DNA of 64,000 nt from Chitinophagales bacterium. GTDB taxonomy: Bacteria; Bacteroidota; Bacteroidia; Chitinophagales; Chitinophagaceae. The notes under the pieces were generated by a model. It saw only the letters and a program-made list of their open reading frames with translations, did not search any database and had not been told where the DNA came from. Of the stretch, positions 18,120-25,986 are shown piece after piece (the first letter of the stretch is position 1; every line of letters starts with the position of its first letter). Made by a program: the position numbers and the translations under genes. The DNA lies in the NCBI GenBank assembly GCA_017303855.1, contig JAFLBL010000017.1, positions 24,254 to 88,253 of the forward strand, given 5' to 3'.

Positions 18120-19838
18120 TTATTGTTTGAAGTACACTTTACTGATCTTGCCGTTCTCAATCACATAGATCGCCACGGCATACATTGGTTTAGGGCCGAA
18201 GCCGGAGACTTCTTCGTGATCAATCACCATATTGCCTTGAATGATTCTTTTCTGAATCTTACAATACAGTTTGGGCACTTTGCTGAGAAAGGCATAATCC
18301 TTCCGCATACTGTCCTTTCCTTTTGAAAGGAGTTTGTCCGGGAACTCGTACAGTTCCACCTCATCCGCATAAGGCGCGAGGAAGGCCTCGAGGTCATGGG
18401 CATTATAGGCATTCAGTTGTTGCTGTACCAGGTATTCCGGAGAAGAGACGATCAGTGATCCCGGATCCAGTACCACGCCTTTCTGAATCACTTTGCTGAT
18501 GCGTCGCCAGTTGGCCAGGCTGTCCAGCGGATTGGCAGTGAGCAGCACCATATTTGCCCATTTACCTTTGGCGATACTGCCCCATTCTTTTTCCTGTCCC
18601 ATGGCTTTAGCGCCATTGATGGTACTCGCTTCGAGCAATTGCCAGGGCGTCATACCGGCTTTTTGCATTGCCGCTAATTCAATGAAATAAGAACTGGCAT
18701 GTTGCGTGCCTGTATTGCCTGCATCGGTACCGGTGGCAATGATCACGCCGCCATTCACCAGTTTCTGCAGGTTCACCGTTATAATGGAGTCCGCTGTTTT
18801 TTCCCGGGCCGCCTGCATCGGGGAGCGCACGCTCTTGATATAGGTTTTAGCAAGTGTGGTATCCGGCCATGGGTAATCCAGTACCGAACCAATGGTTTCC
18901 GGATTGGCGAGGTTCAGTTCATCGGTGCTGAAATGATAATGATCGCCCAGTACTTTGCCGTAGTGACCCATTACCACGAGGGTGGGACAGAGCACGGTCT
19001 TCTTTTGTTTCAGTAATTGTACAAAGGCATCGGAGATCACTTCATCATCCACGCTGTGTACCAGGAAATCGGCACCCGCTTCCACGGCCAGTTGCGCCGT
19101 GATGCGTTCGGTAGCGTGTACGGCCACGCGTTTATTGTTTTTATGCGCTTCGTCGATGGCGGCCTGTACGAGGGGCAGATTTTTTCTTGCACCCTTTTCT
19201 ACGTCAGGGTCCGTAACGATATACCAGATCTTGATAAAGTCGGTGTTAAGGGGTAATTGATCCCGCACTGCTTTTCGGGTATTCTCTTCCGTGAGCATTT
19301 CGGTAAAGGGTGAATCATCGCCCAGGTTTTTGTAGGGTGCGGGTATATAGGTGGTCAGCAGGGCGCCTGTCATGCGCACCAGTGGTGCCCAGGTCTTGCT
19401 GGTAAAAGAATCTTTTTGCCTCAGGAAATTATTACTGGCGCCCACATCAATCACGGACGTGATGCCCGCGGAAAGGTAGCGGCGCAGCAGGTCGTCCATG
19501 TGGTTATGGGTCCAGCTGATCTCTTCCGCATAAGGGCGGTATTTGCGCAGGTCGATCGCATCCGGGCGGGCATAGAGACCGCCGCTCTGGAAAAAGTGTA
19601 CATGCGCATCGGTAAAGCCCGGTGTGAGGTATTGGCCGGTACCGTCGATAATGGTAGTGCCCTCCGGCAGTTTGAACTTGATGTCCTTGTCCACGACGGT
19701 GATCTTACCCTCTTGAACAAGTACGGTATAGCCCGGCAATAGTTTTTTCTTTTCTATGTCGACGACGGTGCTGTTTTTGATCAGCAATTGGGCGGGGAGG
19801 GTTTGGCATACAAGGAGTAAGGGGAGGAGGAGGCGCAT
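18120..19838 (-). CDS. Secreted amidohydrolase with C-terminal SnoaL/NTF2-like domain
   Basis: 572 residues with a signal peptide (MRLLLPLLLVCQTLPAQ). The central part is an imidazolonepropionase-type amidohydrolase: GQYLTPGFTDAHVHF (metal-binding HxH), KRVAVHATERITAQLAVEAGADFLVHSVDDE, and IATGTDAGNTG with the catalytic Asp; LPGYTVLVQEGKIT and IAKGKWANMVLLTANPL are the flanking beta-sandwich. From about residue 455 an extra domain follows (QQLNAYNAHDLEAFLAPYADEVELYEF... VSGFGPKPMYAVAIYVIENGKISKVYF), which is a SnoaL/DUF4440-type cone fold. Periplasmic or outer-membrane location and hydrolysis of a cyclic amide, peptide or ester are likely; the substrate is not visible. Monocistronic. Confidence 0.88.
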   Translation of the reverse strand: MRLLLPLLLVCQTLPAQLLIKNSTVVDIEKKKLLPGYTVLVQEGKITVVDKDIKFKLPEGTTIIDGTGQYLTPGFTDAHVHFFQSGGLYARPDAIDLRKYRPYAEEISWTHNHMDDLLRRYLSAGITSVIDVGASNNFLRQKDSFTSKTWAPLVRMTGALLTTYIPAPYKNLGDDSPFTEMLTEENTRKAVRDQLPLNTDFIKIWYIVTDPDVEKGARKNLPLVQAAIDEAHKNNKRVAVHATERITAQLAVEAGADFLVHSVDDEVISDAFVQLLKQKKTVLCPTLVVMGHYGKVLGDHYHFSTDELNLANPETIGSVLDYPWPDTTLAKTYIKSVRSPMQAAREKTADSIITVNLQKLVNGGVIIATGTDAGNTGTQHASSYFIELAAMQKAGMTPWQLLEASTINGAKAMGQEKEWGSIAKGKWANMVLLTANPLDSLANWRRISKVIQKGVVLDPGSLIVSSPEYLVQQQLNAYNAHDLEAFLAPYADEVELYEFPDKLLSKGKDSMRKDYAFLSKVPKLYCKIQKRIIQGNMVIDHEEVSGFGPKPMYAVAIYVIENGKISKVYFKQ

Positions 19839-19844
19839 TGGTTT

Positions 19845-20020
19845 TTGTTTGGGGAAAGATAGGGAAAGTTGAGAGGTTGAAAGGTTGATAAGTTGACAGG
19901 GCTGAAAGCAGAAGGGGGTTCACAGGTAGGGAAAGTTGATAAGTTGGTAAGGTTGAAAAGGCTGAGAGATCGGGGAGGTTGAGTGAGGGGGAGGGGTTGG
20001 GAGTTTGGGGTTGCGGCATG
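19845..20020. repeat. Degenerate GGTTGA/AAGTTGATAAG word repeats
   Basis: The spacer upstream of the amidohydrolase is a G-rich irregular series of the words GAAAGTTGA, GAGGTTGAAAGG and GATAAGTTG. The same words recur at 32870-32930. No gene is seen in it. Confidence 0.6.
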
Positions 20021-20135
20021 TGACTCAGCTTTTTTGTAAATGGCGGAAAATCAATCAGTACAAATTCAATGTTTATCCATTGAAAGATTGGATCTGCTGA
20101 TAGTCAGTTTTTTACAAAAAATCTGCCGGCTTTTC

Positions 20136-20271
20136 TTCGGGGCGGCTTCGGGAGTGCTTCGGGAATCCTTCGGGAAAGCTTCGTGAGCGCTTCGGGACGG
20201 CTTCGGATGCGTTTCGGAAAAGACACAGGAATGTTTATGTTCTCCTTTTGTTCTGCTTCGCTACTGCTTCG
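20136..20271. repeat. Array of TTCG cores at exact 11-bp spacing
   Basis: TTCG starts at 20136, 20147, 20158, 20169, 20180, 20191, 20202 and 20213, that is eight times with a spacing of exactly 11 bp, within the looser unit nnGCTTCGGGA. Two more copies (20257, 20268) are in the same phase after a gap of 44 bp. A related array occurs at 53337-53373. The array is on the 3' side of, and partly inside, the doubtful frame at 20235-20495. Confidence 0.8.
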
Positions 20272-20495
20272 GCCGCCATCGAACGAGTCCCGAACAAGGT
20301 CATACGAAAACCATAGGGCTCCCCGAAGAATCCCCGGATCATCCTCCCGGAATCCCTGAAGCGCGCCGCTGCCTGATCTTCCTGTTTATCCTGGTAAACG
20401 GCAACTACCCGCTCTTTTTTTACGGACTTCGCCGTTCCATTCATATTTACAACCCTACTAACCGTTATGTCTGTCCCGTCTTTCATTCTTGACAA
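20235..20495 (-). CDS. Doubtful small ORF beside the 11-bp array
   Basis: 86 codons with a TTG start, or 83 from the ATG at 20486. The product is basic (SGRMIRGFFGEPYGFRMTLF, ending AEAVAKQNKRRT) and matches no family I know. Part of the C-terminal coding is made of the 11-bp repeat. It could be a decayed gene. Kept only because it fills an otherwise empty stretch. Confidence 0.25.
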   Translation of the reverse strand: MSRMKDGTDITVSRVVNMNGTAKSVKKERVVAVYQDKQEDQAAARFRDSGRMIRGFFGEPYGFRMTLFGTRSMAAEAVAKQNKRRT

Positions 20496-20854
20496 CCTGC
20501 TTCAACCGGCCGGCCTTTCATCTATACCGCCCCGTAATAAAATGACCTAAATCATCCCGTGTTGTATTAAAAATTACTAAATTAGCCTACACCTATCCTT
20601 AAAATTCGTTTATCCTTTCCTGGTACCTCTACTTCTTCACGGTATCGGTTTTATGCGAAAAATACAGAATAGGTTGGTTGGTGGTTATGTGAGTGAAGGG
20701 GAGTGTGCGGTAAAAGACATGATCGTCTTGTGTATTGACGCAATTAGGGATTATGCTTTAAAATGTTACATATTCGATGTGAGATATTGATTTAAAAAGC
20801 AACAATACAAAGAGATCGGGGCATAGGTGGAATCGTATATTCGTTAATACAGAC
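20496..20854. other. Spacer without recognised features
   Basis: About 360 bases between the array and the AT-rich cassette. GC content falls from left to right. No frame, hairpin or consensus promoter was found. Confidence 0.4.
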
Positions 20855-20914
20855 GTTGGCAGTAATTTTACAGACCCACTATACAAAACAATTTACAAAC
20901 AACAAATATTTAAA

Positions 20915-21322
20915 ATGACAAGAGAGATTTTAATAGCGAAAACAAAAGATGAAATTTTTGAGTTCATTAGAGAAAGACTATCATTTGACACTAACATTGA
21001 AAGCCAGTTAAGACATACAGATAAAGAGATTTTTAAAAAGGAACATAGACGATTTGAAATGTCAGGTTATGAAAATGAAACAGGACAATGCACAAAACAT
21101 AATTTGGAAATTGTAAACAAATTTGCAGACCTTGGTATTTATGACTACACAAGTTATATGTTTCTTGATTTTTACAAAGGACACGGAACTTTGTATTTAA
21201 AATACTTCAACGACAATGAAAATTTGGAATTTGAACTTGGTGGCTATGGGACAACAGAAATAATTTATGCAATTTTTGAAAAAACAATCTTAACTAACAG
21301 AACTCAAAGAAGAAGAATTTAA
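20915..21322 (+). CDS. Hypothetical protein in AT-rich cassette
   Basis: 135 residues, MTREILIAKTKDEIFEFIRERLSF... The composition is acidic and aromatic-rich in the second half (DYTSYMFLDFYKGHGTLYLKYFNDNENLEFELGGYGTTE reads as a series of beta strands), with a short basic end. No signal peptide, membrane segment or known family. Codon use is AT-rich, unlike the neighbours on either side. It is 46 bases upstream of the 23-residue-repeat gene in the same cassette. Confidence 0.6.
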   Translation: MTREILIAKTKDEIFEFIRERLSFDTNIESQLRHTDKEIFKKEHRRFEMSGYENETGQCTKHNLEIVNKFADLGIYDYTSYMFLDFYKGHGTLYLKYFNDNENLEFELGGYGTTEIIYAIFEKTILTNRTQRRRI

Positions 21323-21368
21323 TCAAACAAAAAATCTATAATCTCACTAACAATTAAAATATTTTAAA

Positions 21369-21722
21369 ATGGCAGCAAATGATTTAAAAGAACTTGGAAT
21401 GGCAATAATAAATAGAGACTCAAATTCTTTAAGATATATTCAAAATCCTAACTTAAGGGAGTTTGGAACAGCTTTAGTTGAAAGAGACTATAATGCTCTA
21501 AACTATATCCAAAATAATGACCTTAAAGAATTGGCAAGTGCTTTACTAAATAGAGATGGTAATGCCCTAAACTATATTCAGAACAATGACTTAAAAGAAT
21601 TTGGGAATACCCTGTTATATGGTAATGAAAGTTCATTGAATTATATTCAAAATAACAATTTAAGAGAACTTTGTAGAGCAATTCTTTATAGAAATACGAG
21701 TGGACTAAATTATATCCAATAA
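21369..21722 (+). CDS. Protein made of five 23-residue tandem repeats
   Basis: 117 residues almost entirely formed by five copies of a 23-residue unit, consensus NDLKELGxALLNRDxNALNYIQN, beginning at residues 4, 27, 50, 73 and 96. Each unit has a helix-forming first half (DLKELASALLNRD) and an invariant LNYIQ end, so a right-handed helical solenoid of two short helices per turn is plausible. No known family. The DNA copies have diverged enough to show selection on the protein rather than recent slippage. Lies in the AT-rich cassette and ends at its attC-like palindrome. Confidence 0.65.
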   Translation: MAANDLKELGMAIINRDSNSLRYIQNPNLREFGTALVERDYNALNYIQNNDLKELASALLNRDGNALNYIQNNDLKEFGNTLLYGNESSLNYIQNNNLRELCRAILYRNTSGLNYIQ

Positions 21723-21726
21723 AAAC

Positions 21727-21860
21727 TACTGCCAACATCGTATTGGCAATAATGGGGCTGACAGTTATAAACTCAACATTTGTAATTCTATCGGGCATTT
21801 GTGCAAATGTTGGGCTGACGTTTTTCAAATGCCCACCATCGCTAATAGGTAAACCGTTAG
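21727..21860. repeat. attC-like imperfect palindrome after the cassette genes
   Basis: About 130 bases that can fold on themselves: TATTGGC (21741-21747) can pair with GCTAATA (21841-21847) using one wobble, ATGGGGC with GCCCACCAT, and GGGCATTTG (21793-21801) with CAAATGCCC (21825-21833) perfectly. It ends in CCGTTAGTGC. Length and shape are like integron attC sites, although the 7-base core does not match GTTRRRY exactly. Confidence 0.45.
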
Positions 21861-21883
21861 TGCATCTATCAATTTAATCAAGA

Positions 21884-21891
21884 TATTTTTG
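21884..21891 (+). promoter_or_regulatory. -7 element for the SRPBCC gene
   Basis: TATTTTTG fits TAnnTTTG exactly and lies 33 bases before the ATG at 21925. No properly spaced TTG is seen upstream. Confidence 0.5.
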
Positions 21892-21924
21892 CCTAATACC
21901 TATCTTCATCCAAAATCTCCCCCC

Positions 21925-22383
21925 ATGACCAAATTCCAATTCACCACCCAAATCAACGCCTCCGCTCAAAAAGTGTACGAAACCATGCTGGGGCTTAAAG
22001 ACAAAAGCAGCTACGAGTACTGGACAGCGGCTTTTAACCCGACATCCACCTACGAGGGAAGCTGGGAAAAGGGCAGCAAGATCTATTTTGTGGGGGTGGA
22101 TGCGAACGGGAAAAAGGGTGGTATGATTTCTGAAATTGAGGAGAACCGCCCGGCAGCATTTGTGTCGATCCGGCATTATGGTTTTCTGGATGGGGATAAA
22201 GAAATCACGAGCGGTGAACAGGTGGAGCAATGGGCGGGCGGACATGAGAATTATACCTACGAGGAAAATAATGGCATCACTACGGTAACTGTTGAACTGG
22301 ACACGGTGGAAGATTTCAAGGATTATTTCAACCAGCATTACCCGCTGGCCCTGGGTAAATTAAAAGAGATTGCGGAAAGGTAA
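21925..22383 (+). CDS. SRPBCC (AHSA1/START-like) domain protein
   Basis: 152 residues from ATG 21925 (MTKFQFTTQINASAQKVYETM); the in-frame start 36 bases upstream lies on the -7 element and is unlikely. The pattern INASAQKVYETMLGLKDKSSYEYWTAAF, GSWEKGSKIYFVG, GMISEIEENRPAAFVSIRHYG and the long C-terminal helix HYPLALGKLKEIAER is that of the Bet v 1-like SRPBCC fold, subgroup of activator-of-Hsp90-ATPase-homologous proteins. These small cytoplasmic proteins bind hydrophobic ligands in a cavity; the ligand cannot be read from sequence. Stands alone. Confidence 0.85.
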   Translation: MTKFQFTTQINASAQKVYETMLGLKDKSSYEYWTAAFNPTSTYEGSWEKGSKIYFVGVDANGKKGGMISEIEENRPAAFVSIRHYGFLDGDKEITSGEQVEQWAGGHENYTYEENNGITTVTVELDTVEDFKDYFNQHYPLALGKLKEIAER

Positions 22384-22456
22384 GAGACTATTGCCCCGCA
22401 TTTACAAAAATCAACCTGCTTCATTGCGGCAACTTTTAATGCTGCTTTTGCGCAAC

Positions 22457-22963
22457 TTAATTACTCCTTTCATCAGAAGTCGCTTTTCTTCTCCATAGTT
22501 TACTGGTCACCCAAAACAACAAATACCCCGCCAGCACCCCGCCCGTATTCAACAACAAATCATCCACATCAAAATAACCCAGCCCGGTTTTTACCTGGGT
22601 GTATTCATACATAAAACTCAGGGCAAAGCCGGCAGGTACTGTAAGCAGTAAATGCCGCATGCGCCGTAATAAAAGCGGGAAGAAGATACCGAAGGGAATG
22701 AAGCCGAGCAGGTTGCCATAGAGATTATAGCGGGCATTTTCAGTGGGAATATAGCCGTTGCGGTAGTAGCGGTTGATGGTGTGAAAGGGTACCGTATTGG
22801 CTTCTTTCCAGCCTCGTTTTACGGAATAACGAGGGTATTCGTTTTTGAAATAGGCCTTGTAATAACGGTAGTTGCCGTGCTTAAAGAGAATGTTTTTGGT
22901 GAGCAGGGCACCATACAACATAAAGCCCAGCCAGGCAAGGAAAATAAAGAGGCGTCGGTTCAT
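22457..22963 (-). CDS. VanZ family membrane protein
   Basis: 168 residues with four hydrophobic segments (about 5-22, 78-98, 105-122, 135-155). The family signature is present: NLLGFIPFGIFFPLL, and FALSFMYEYTQ...GYFDVDDLLLNTGGVLAGYLLF, matching the conserved E(x)nR/Q and DxxDxxxNxxG motif of VanZ. Homologues are inner-membrane proteins, some giving teicoplanin tolerance; here the role is unknown. Ends 73 bases from the convergent SRPBCC gene. Confidence 0.88.
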   Translation of the reverse strand: MNRRLFIFLAWLGFMLYGALLTKNILFKHGNYRYYKAYFKNEYPRYSVKRGWKEANTVPFHTINRYYRNGYIPTENARYNLYGNLLGFIPFGIFFPLLLRRMRHLLLTVPAGFALSFMYEYTQVKTGLGYFDVDDLLLNTGGVLAGYLLFWVTSKLWRRKATSDERSN

Positions 22964-23068
22964 AACTGCGATACTAACGAAAAAAACGGGATCGGATTGT
23001 CCGCTTATCCATCTGGTTACAGGGTTTTATTTATTTGTTGCTAATTTGTACCTGATTAAACAAGTAGT

Positions 23069-23443
23069 ATGAATTTTTTAGGCAACCTGGTCTGGCTGAT
23101 CTTTGGCGGCTTCCTGGCCGCGCTTTGTTATTTTTTCGGTGGCTTGGTTCTTTGTTGTACAGTTATCGGTATTCCCTGGGGACTGCAGTGTTTCAAAATT
23201 GCCGGCTTTATCCTGATGCCTTTCGGGCTTAAAGTAGTCAGTGATTCTTCCAATTCGGGTTGCCTGGCCACAGTGGCCAATATTGTCTGGATTATTTGCG
23301 GCGGACTGGCATCCGCCATTATTCATGTGTTGATGGGCGTGCTGCTTAGTATTACTATTATCGGGATACCCTGGGGAAGGCAGCATTTTAAACTGGTGGA
23401 GTTGTCATTGATGCCTTTTGGGAAACGGGTAGTGGTGGAATAA
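23069..23443 (+). CDS. YccF domain-containing inner-membrane protein
   Basis: 124 residues with two copies of the YccF unit: NLVWLIFGGFLAALCYFFGG...VIGIPWGLQCFKIAGFILMPFG and NIVWIICGGLASAIIHVLMG...IIGIPWGRQHFKLVELSLMPFG. The repeated GIPWGxQxFK motif is diagnostic. Four transmembrane segments; function unknown in all bacteria. Divergent from the VanZ gene. Confidence 0.92.
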   Translation: MNFLGNLVWLIFGGFLAALCYFFGGLVLCCTVIGIPWGLQCFKIAGFILMPFGLKVVSDSSNSGCLATVANIVWIICGGLASAIIHVLMGVLLSITIIGIPWGRQHFKLVELSLMPFGKRVVVE

Positions 23444-23660
23444 GCGTGAACCGCACCTGGCACCCAACATCTCGCATCTCACACATAGAGACATAGGCAC
23501 ATAGGCGCACATAGGAGAAGGAGAGGCCGGTTGAAAGGTTGGAATATTGTATTTAGCAGAGGCAACATAGAAATTTGCTGCTGCGCAGCTAGCGGATTGT
23601 TGAATATGGCACCTCACAACTGGCACCTGGCACCTCACACCTGCTTCTGAGAAGAAAAAA

Positions 23661-23678
23661 CCCCGCCGGGTGGCGGGG
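23661..23678 (-). terminator. Orphan minus-strand intrinsic terminator
   Basis: CCCCGCC (23661-23667) and GGCGGGG (23672-23678) form a 7-bp GC stem; on the minus strand it is followed by six T. No minus-strand gene lies upstream of it, so it may end an unannotated minus-strand transcript or be a remnant. Confidence 0.65.
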
Positions 23679-23736
23679 CATAAAGTTTAGGGGACACAGA
23701 ACTTTTCGCTTTCATAGGTCCGAATTTCTAACGGAC

Positions 23737-23962
23737 TTGGACATTGGGGTTGGATTGGATTGGGTTTTCATCGGACAATCGGATCTGGACTTGTTTGGTT
23801 TTTTTCGGATCTGGATTTTGGTTTTCTTAGGATCGGGTTTCTCTTGGTTTTTTCGGATCTGGATTTGGTTTTCTCAGGATCGGGTTTCTCTTGGTTTTTT
23901 TTGGATCTGGATTTGGTTTTTCTGGATCTGGACTTTGGTTTTTTTGGATCTGGATTTTTATC
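23737..23962. repeat. G/T-rich minisatellite, unit about 21-25 bp
   Basis: At least eight diverged copies of GGATCTGGATTTGGTTTTTY, with a variant GGATCGGGTTTCTCTTGG alternating in the middle. One strand is almost free of A runs and C runs (G/T-rich), a striking strand asymmetry. Frames over it give low-complexity WIW/DLD proteins and are not taken as genes. Confidence 0.85.
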
Positions 23963-24287
23963 TCTTGTTCTTAATTGCAGAATAAAGCTACATCCGTAAT
24001 ACGCGTAAGAAAAATATTCAGGCCTTTTATTTGATGAATTCGGTGATGAACATTAGCCGCTCTAGAAGATTACACTTACTTTGTTACTCAGTCATTTACA
24101 TAAGGGAATGCGTATAGTAAATCAACGTCGTAATTTCTCACAAGCCATGTAGTTGCCGCACTACAAACAGGCATGGACGGCATAAGTCTATTTACTTATT
24201 TTAGTAAACAGGCCGCATACGGATTTCACTTAACGCGTTATTGCAGCGAACTTGAGTAATGAAATCAGCTGTTTAATTTCAGGGTTT

Positions 24288-25955
24288 ATGCAACAGACAC
24301 GTTATAACAAAATTCTCGACAGTGTACTCAGACTGACCAATAATACCGTGTTTGAAATCAGTACGGATTATACATTTCTGGAAGTATATCTTGGAAATCC
24401 CGGCGATCTTTTACTGGAGAAAGAACTTTTTCTGGGAAGAAAAATTATGGAAGTCGTACCGGAAGGACATTGGAAAATGTTTCAGTCACACTTTGAAAGC
24501 GCAAAGGAAACCGGTGAAATAATTCATTTTTCCTATCCTTCATTTAATCCGGAAGAGGGACGCTGGTTTACGGCAACATTGCAGTTTATTCGGGACGGAT
24601 GTGAATACCCGTTCTACCTGCTTTGCGTAATGGAATCCACCGCGCAGAAAAAAGTGGAAGCGAGTGTACGCTTTCAGGCTGTATTTGAAGAACAGATGAT
24701 TTATGCCACCAGTACATTATTGCAAACCACCGAAGAGAATTTTGATGAATCGGTGAATGCAGTCCTGGCTCGTATCGGTTCATTTGCCAAAGCAGACCGC
24801 GCGTATGTATTCCGTTTTAACGACGACAGGAAAACAATGGATAACAGTCATGAATGGTGTTCGCCGGGAACGAATCCGGAAATAGAAAATCTGAAGGATC
24901 TTCCGGTGGAAATTTTTCCGGCCTGGATGCGTACGCTTGAAAGGAAGGAAGCCGTGTATATTCCGGATGTACAGTTGTTGCCGGAATCGTGGGCAGCGGA
25001 AAAATCAATACTGGAGCCACAAGGTGTTCAGTCTTTACTGGCACTTCCCGTCATCGCCGCGGAACAACTCTATGGCTTTATCGGATTCGATGCGGTACAA
25101 AACAGCATGGTATGGGATAATTCACAACGCCAGTTGCTACAATTACTGGCGGATAATCTCGGATCCGTTATACTGCGGCACCAGCAGGCACAGCACTTAA
25201 AAGAAATTACGGCGGATGCGCAACAGCTGGCGGATAAAGCAACGCGTGCCAGCCGGTATAAATCCGATTTCCTGGCAAATATGTCGCATGAAATGCGCAC
25301 ACCCTTGCACGGTGTATTGGGTTTTACTGATATCCTGATGAACAGCAATATGCAGCCGCAGCAATTGCAATACCTGGGCCACCTGAAAGAATCGGCCGAG
25401 TCCATGCTGCGTGTCATTAATCAGATACTTGATTTTAGTAAAATTGAATCGGGCAAAATGGGACTGGAACTGGTGAAGAGCGATCTGCCCGCTTTGATCA
25501 CGCGTTGTTGTAATAAAATCAGAGTGACCGCAGCTGCCAAAGGCCTTGCGTTTATTTACAATCCGGATCATGATCTTCCGGAGTTTTGTATACTGGACGA
25601 TATGAAACTGGAGCAGGTACTGAATAACCTTTTGGCGAATGCGGTAAAATTTACGGAAAAGGGAAGGGTGGAATTGCGGGTGGAAGTGCAGTCAGTGCCG
25701 GATACTGATAACCGGCAAACACTTTTCTTCTCCATTTCAGATACGGGTATTGGCATACCGCACGAACAACAACTGATCATATTCCAGGCCTTCTCACAAG
25801 CCGATACATCCATCAGCCGGAAATATGGCGGTACGGGTCTTGGCTTGTCCATCAGTAAAAAATTCCTTGACCTTATGGGATCGGATCTGTTGCTGCGCAG
25901 TACAAAAGACAAAGGAAGCGTATTCAGTTTCGAACTGGATGTACAACGTGTTTAA
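24288..25955 (+). CDS. PAS-GAF sensor histidine kinase
   Basis: 555 residues from ATG 24288; a TTG start 12 codons upstream is possible. Domains in order: PAS (about 10-120, with LGRKIMEVVPEGHWKMFQSHFESA), GAF (about 145-300, with RAYVFRFNDD, LPVIAAEQLYGFIGFDA), a short coil, HisKA with the phospho-acceptor His334 in FLANMSHEMRTPLHGVLGFTD, and HATPase_c with N box NNLLANAVKFTEKG, G1 SDTGIGIP and G2 GGTGLGLS. There is no transmembrane segment and no receiver domain, so it is a soluble kinase that must signal to a separate response regulator not found nearby. The GAF and PAS ligands cannot be predicted. Confidence 0.92.
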   Translation: MQQTRYNKILDSVLRLTNNTVFEISTDYTFLEVYLGNPGDLLLEKELFLGRKIMEVVPEGHWKMFQSHFESAKETGEIIHFSYPSFNPEEGRWFTATLQFIRDGCEYPFYLLCVMESTAQKKVEASVRFQAVFEEQMIYATSTLLQTTEENFDESVNAVLARIGSFAKADRAYVFRFNDDRKTMDNSHEWCSPGTNPEIENLKDLPVEIFPAWMRTLERKEAVYIPDVQLLPESWAAEKSILEPQGVQSLLALPVIAAEQLYGFIGFDAVQNSMVWDNSQRQLLQLLADNLGSVILRHQQAQHLKEITADAQQLADKATRASRYKSDFLANMSHEMRTPLHGVLGFTDILMNSNMQPQQLQYLGHLKESAESMLRVINQILDFSKIESGKMGLELVKSDLPALITRCCNKIRVTAAAKGLAFIYNPDHDLPEFCILDDMKLEQVLNNLLANAVKFTEKGRVELRVEVQSVPDTDNRQTLFFSISDTGIGIPHEQQLIIFQAFSQADTSISRKYGGTGLGLSISKKFLDLMGSDLLLRSTKDKGSVFSFELDVQRV

Positions 25956-25986
25956 TTGTTGTACCACACGATGTGACTGACTGGAA

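Larger units (their letters stand above)
20855..21860 (+). mobile_element. AT-rich two-gene cassette bounded by related ends (integron-cassette-like)
   Basis: The segment is clearly more AT-rich than its surroundings. It starts at GTTGGCAGTA (20855-20864) and its last gene is followed by the inverted copy TACTGCCAAC (21727-21736). The sequence in front of the left boundary (TCGTTAATACAGACGTTGGCAG) resembles the right boundary (TCGCTAATAGGTAAACCGTTAGTGC). Both genes read in the same direction and are promoterless in appearance. This is how integron-like gene cassettes are laid out, with an attC-like palindrome after the gene. No integrase is in the window, so this is a hypothesis. Confidence 0.45.
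23444..24287. other. 844-base spacer with word repeats, hairpin and G/T-rich array
   Basis: From left: degenerate CACCTGGCACCTCACA words (23450-23642), an intrinsic terminator reading leftward (23661-23678), a G/T-rich tandem array (23737-23962), then about 300 bases without any recognisable feature before the histidine kinase. Confidence 0.6.

Noticed and set aside
23737..23999. Two overlapping plus-strand frames of about 80 codons rich in W, I, F, L and D
   Set aside because: They are translations of the G/T-rich minisatellite; low-complexity products with no plausible start context.
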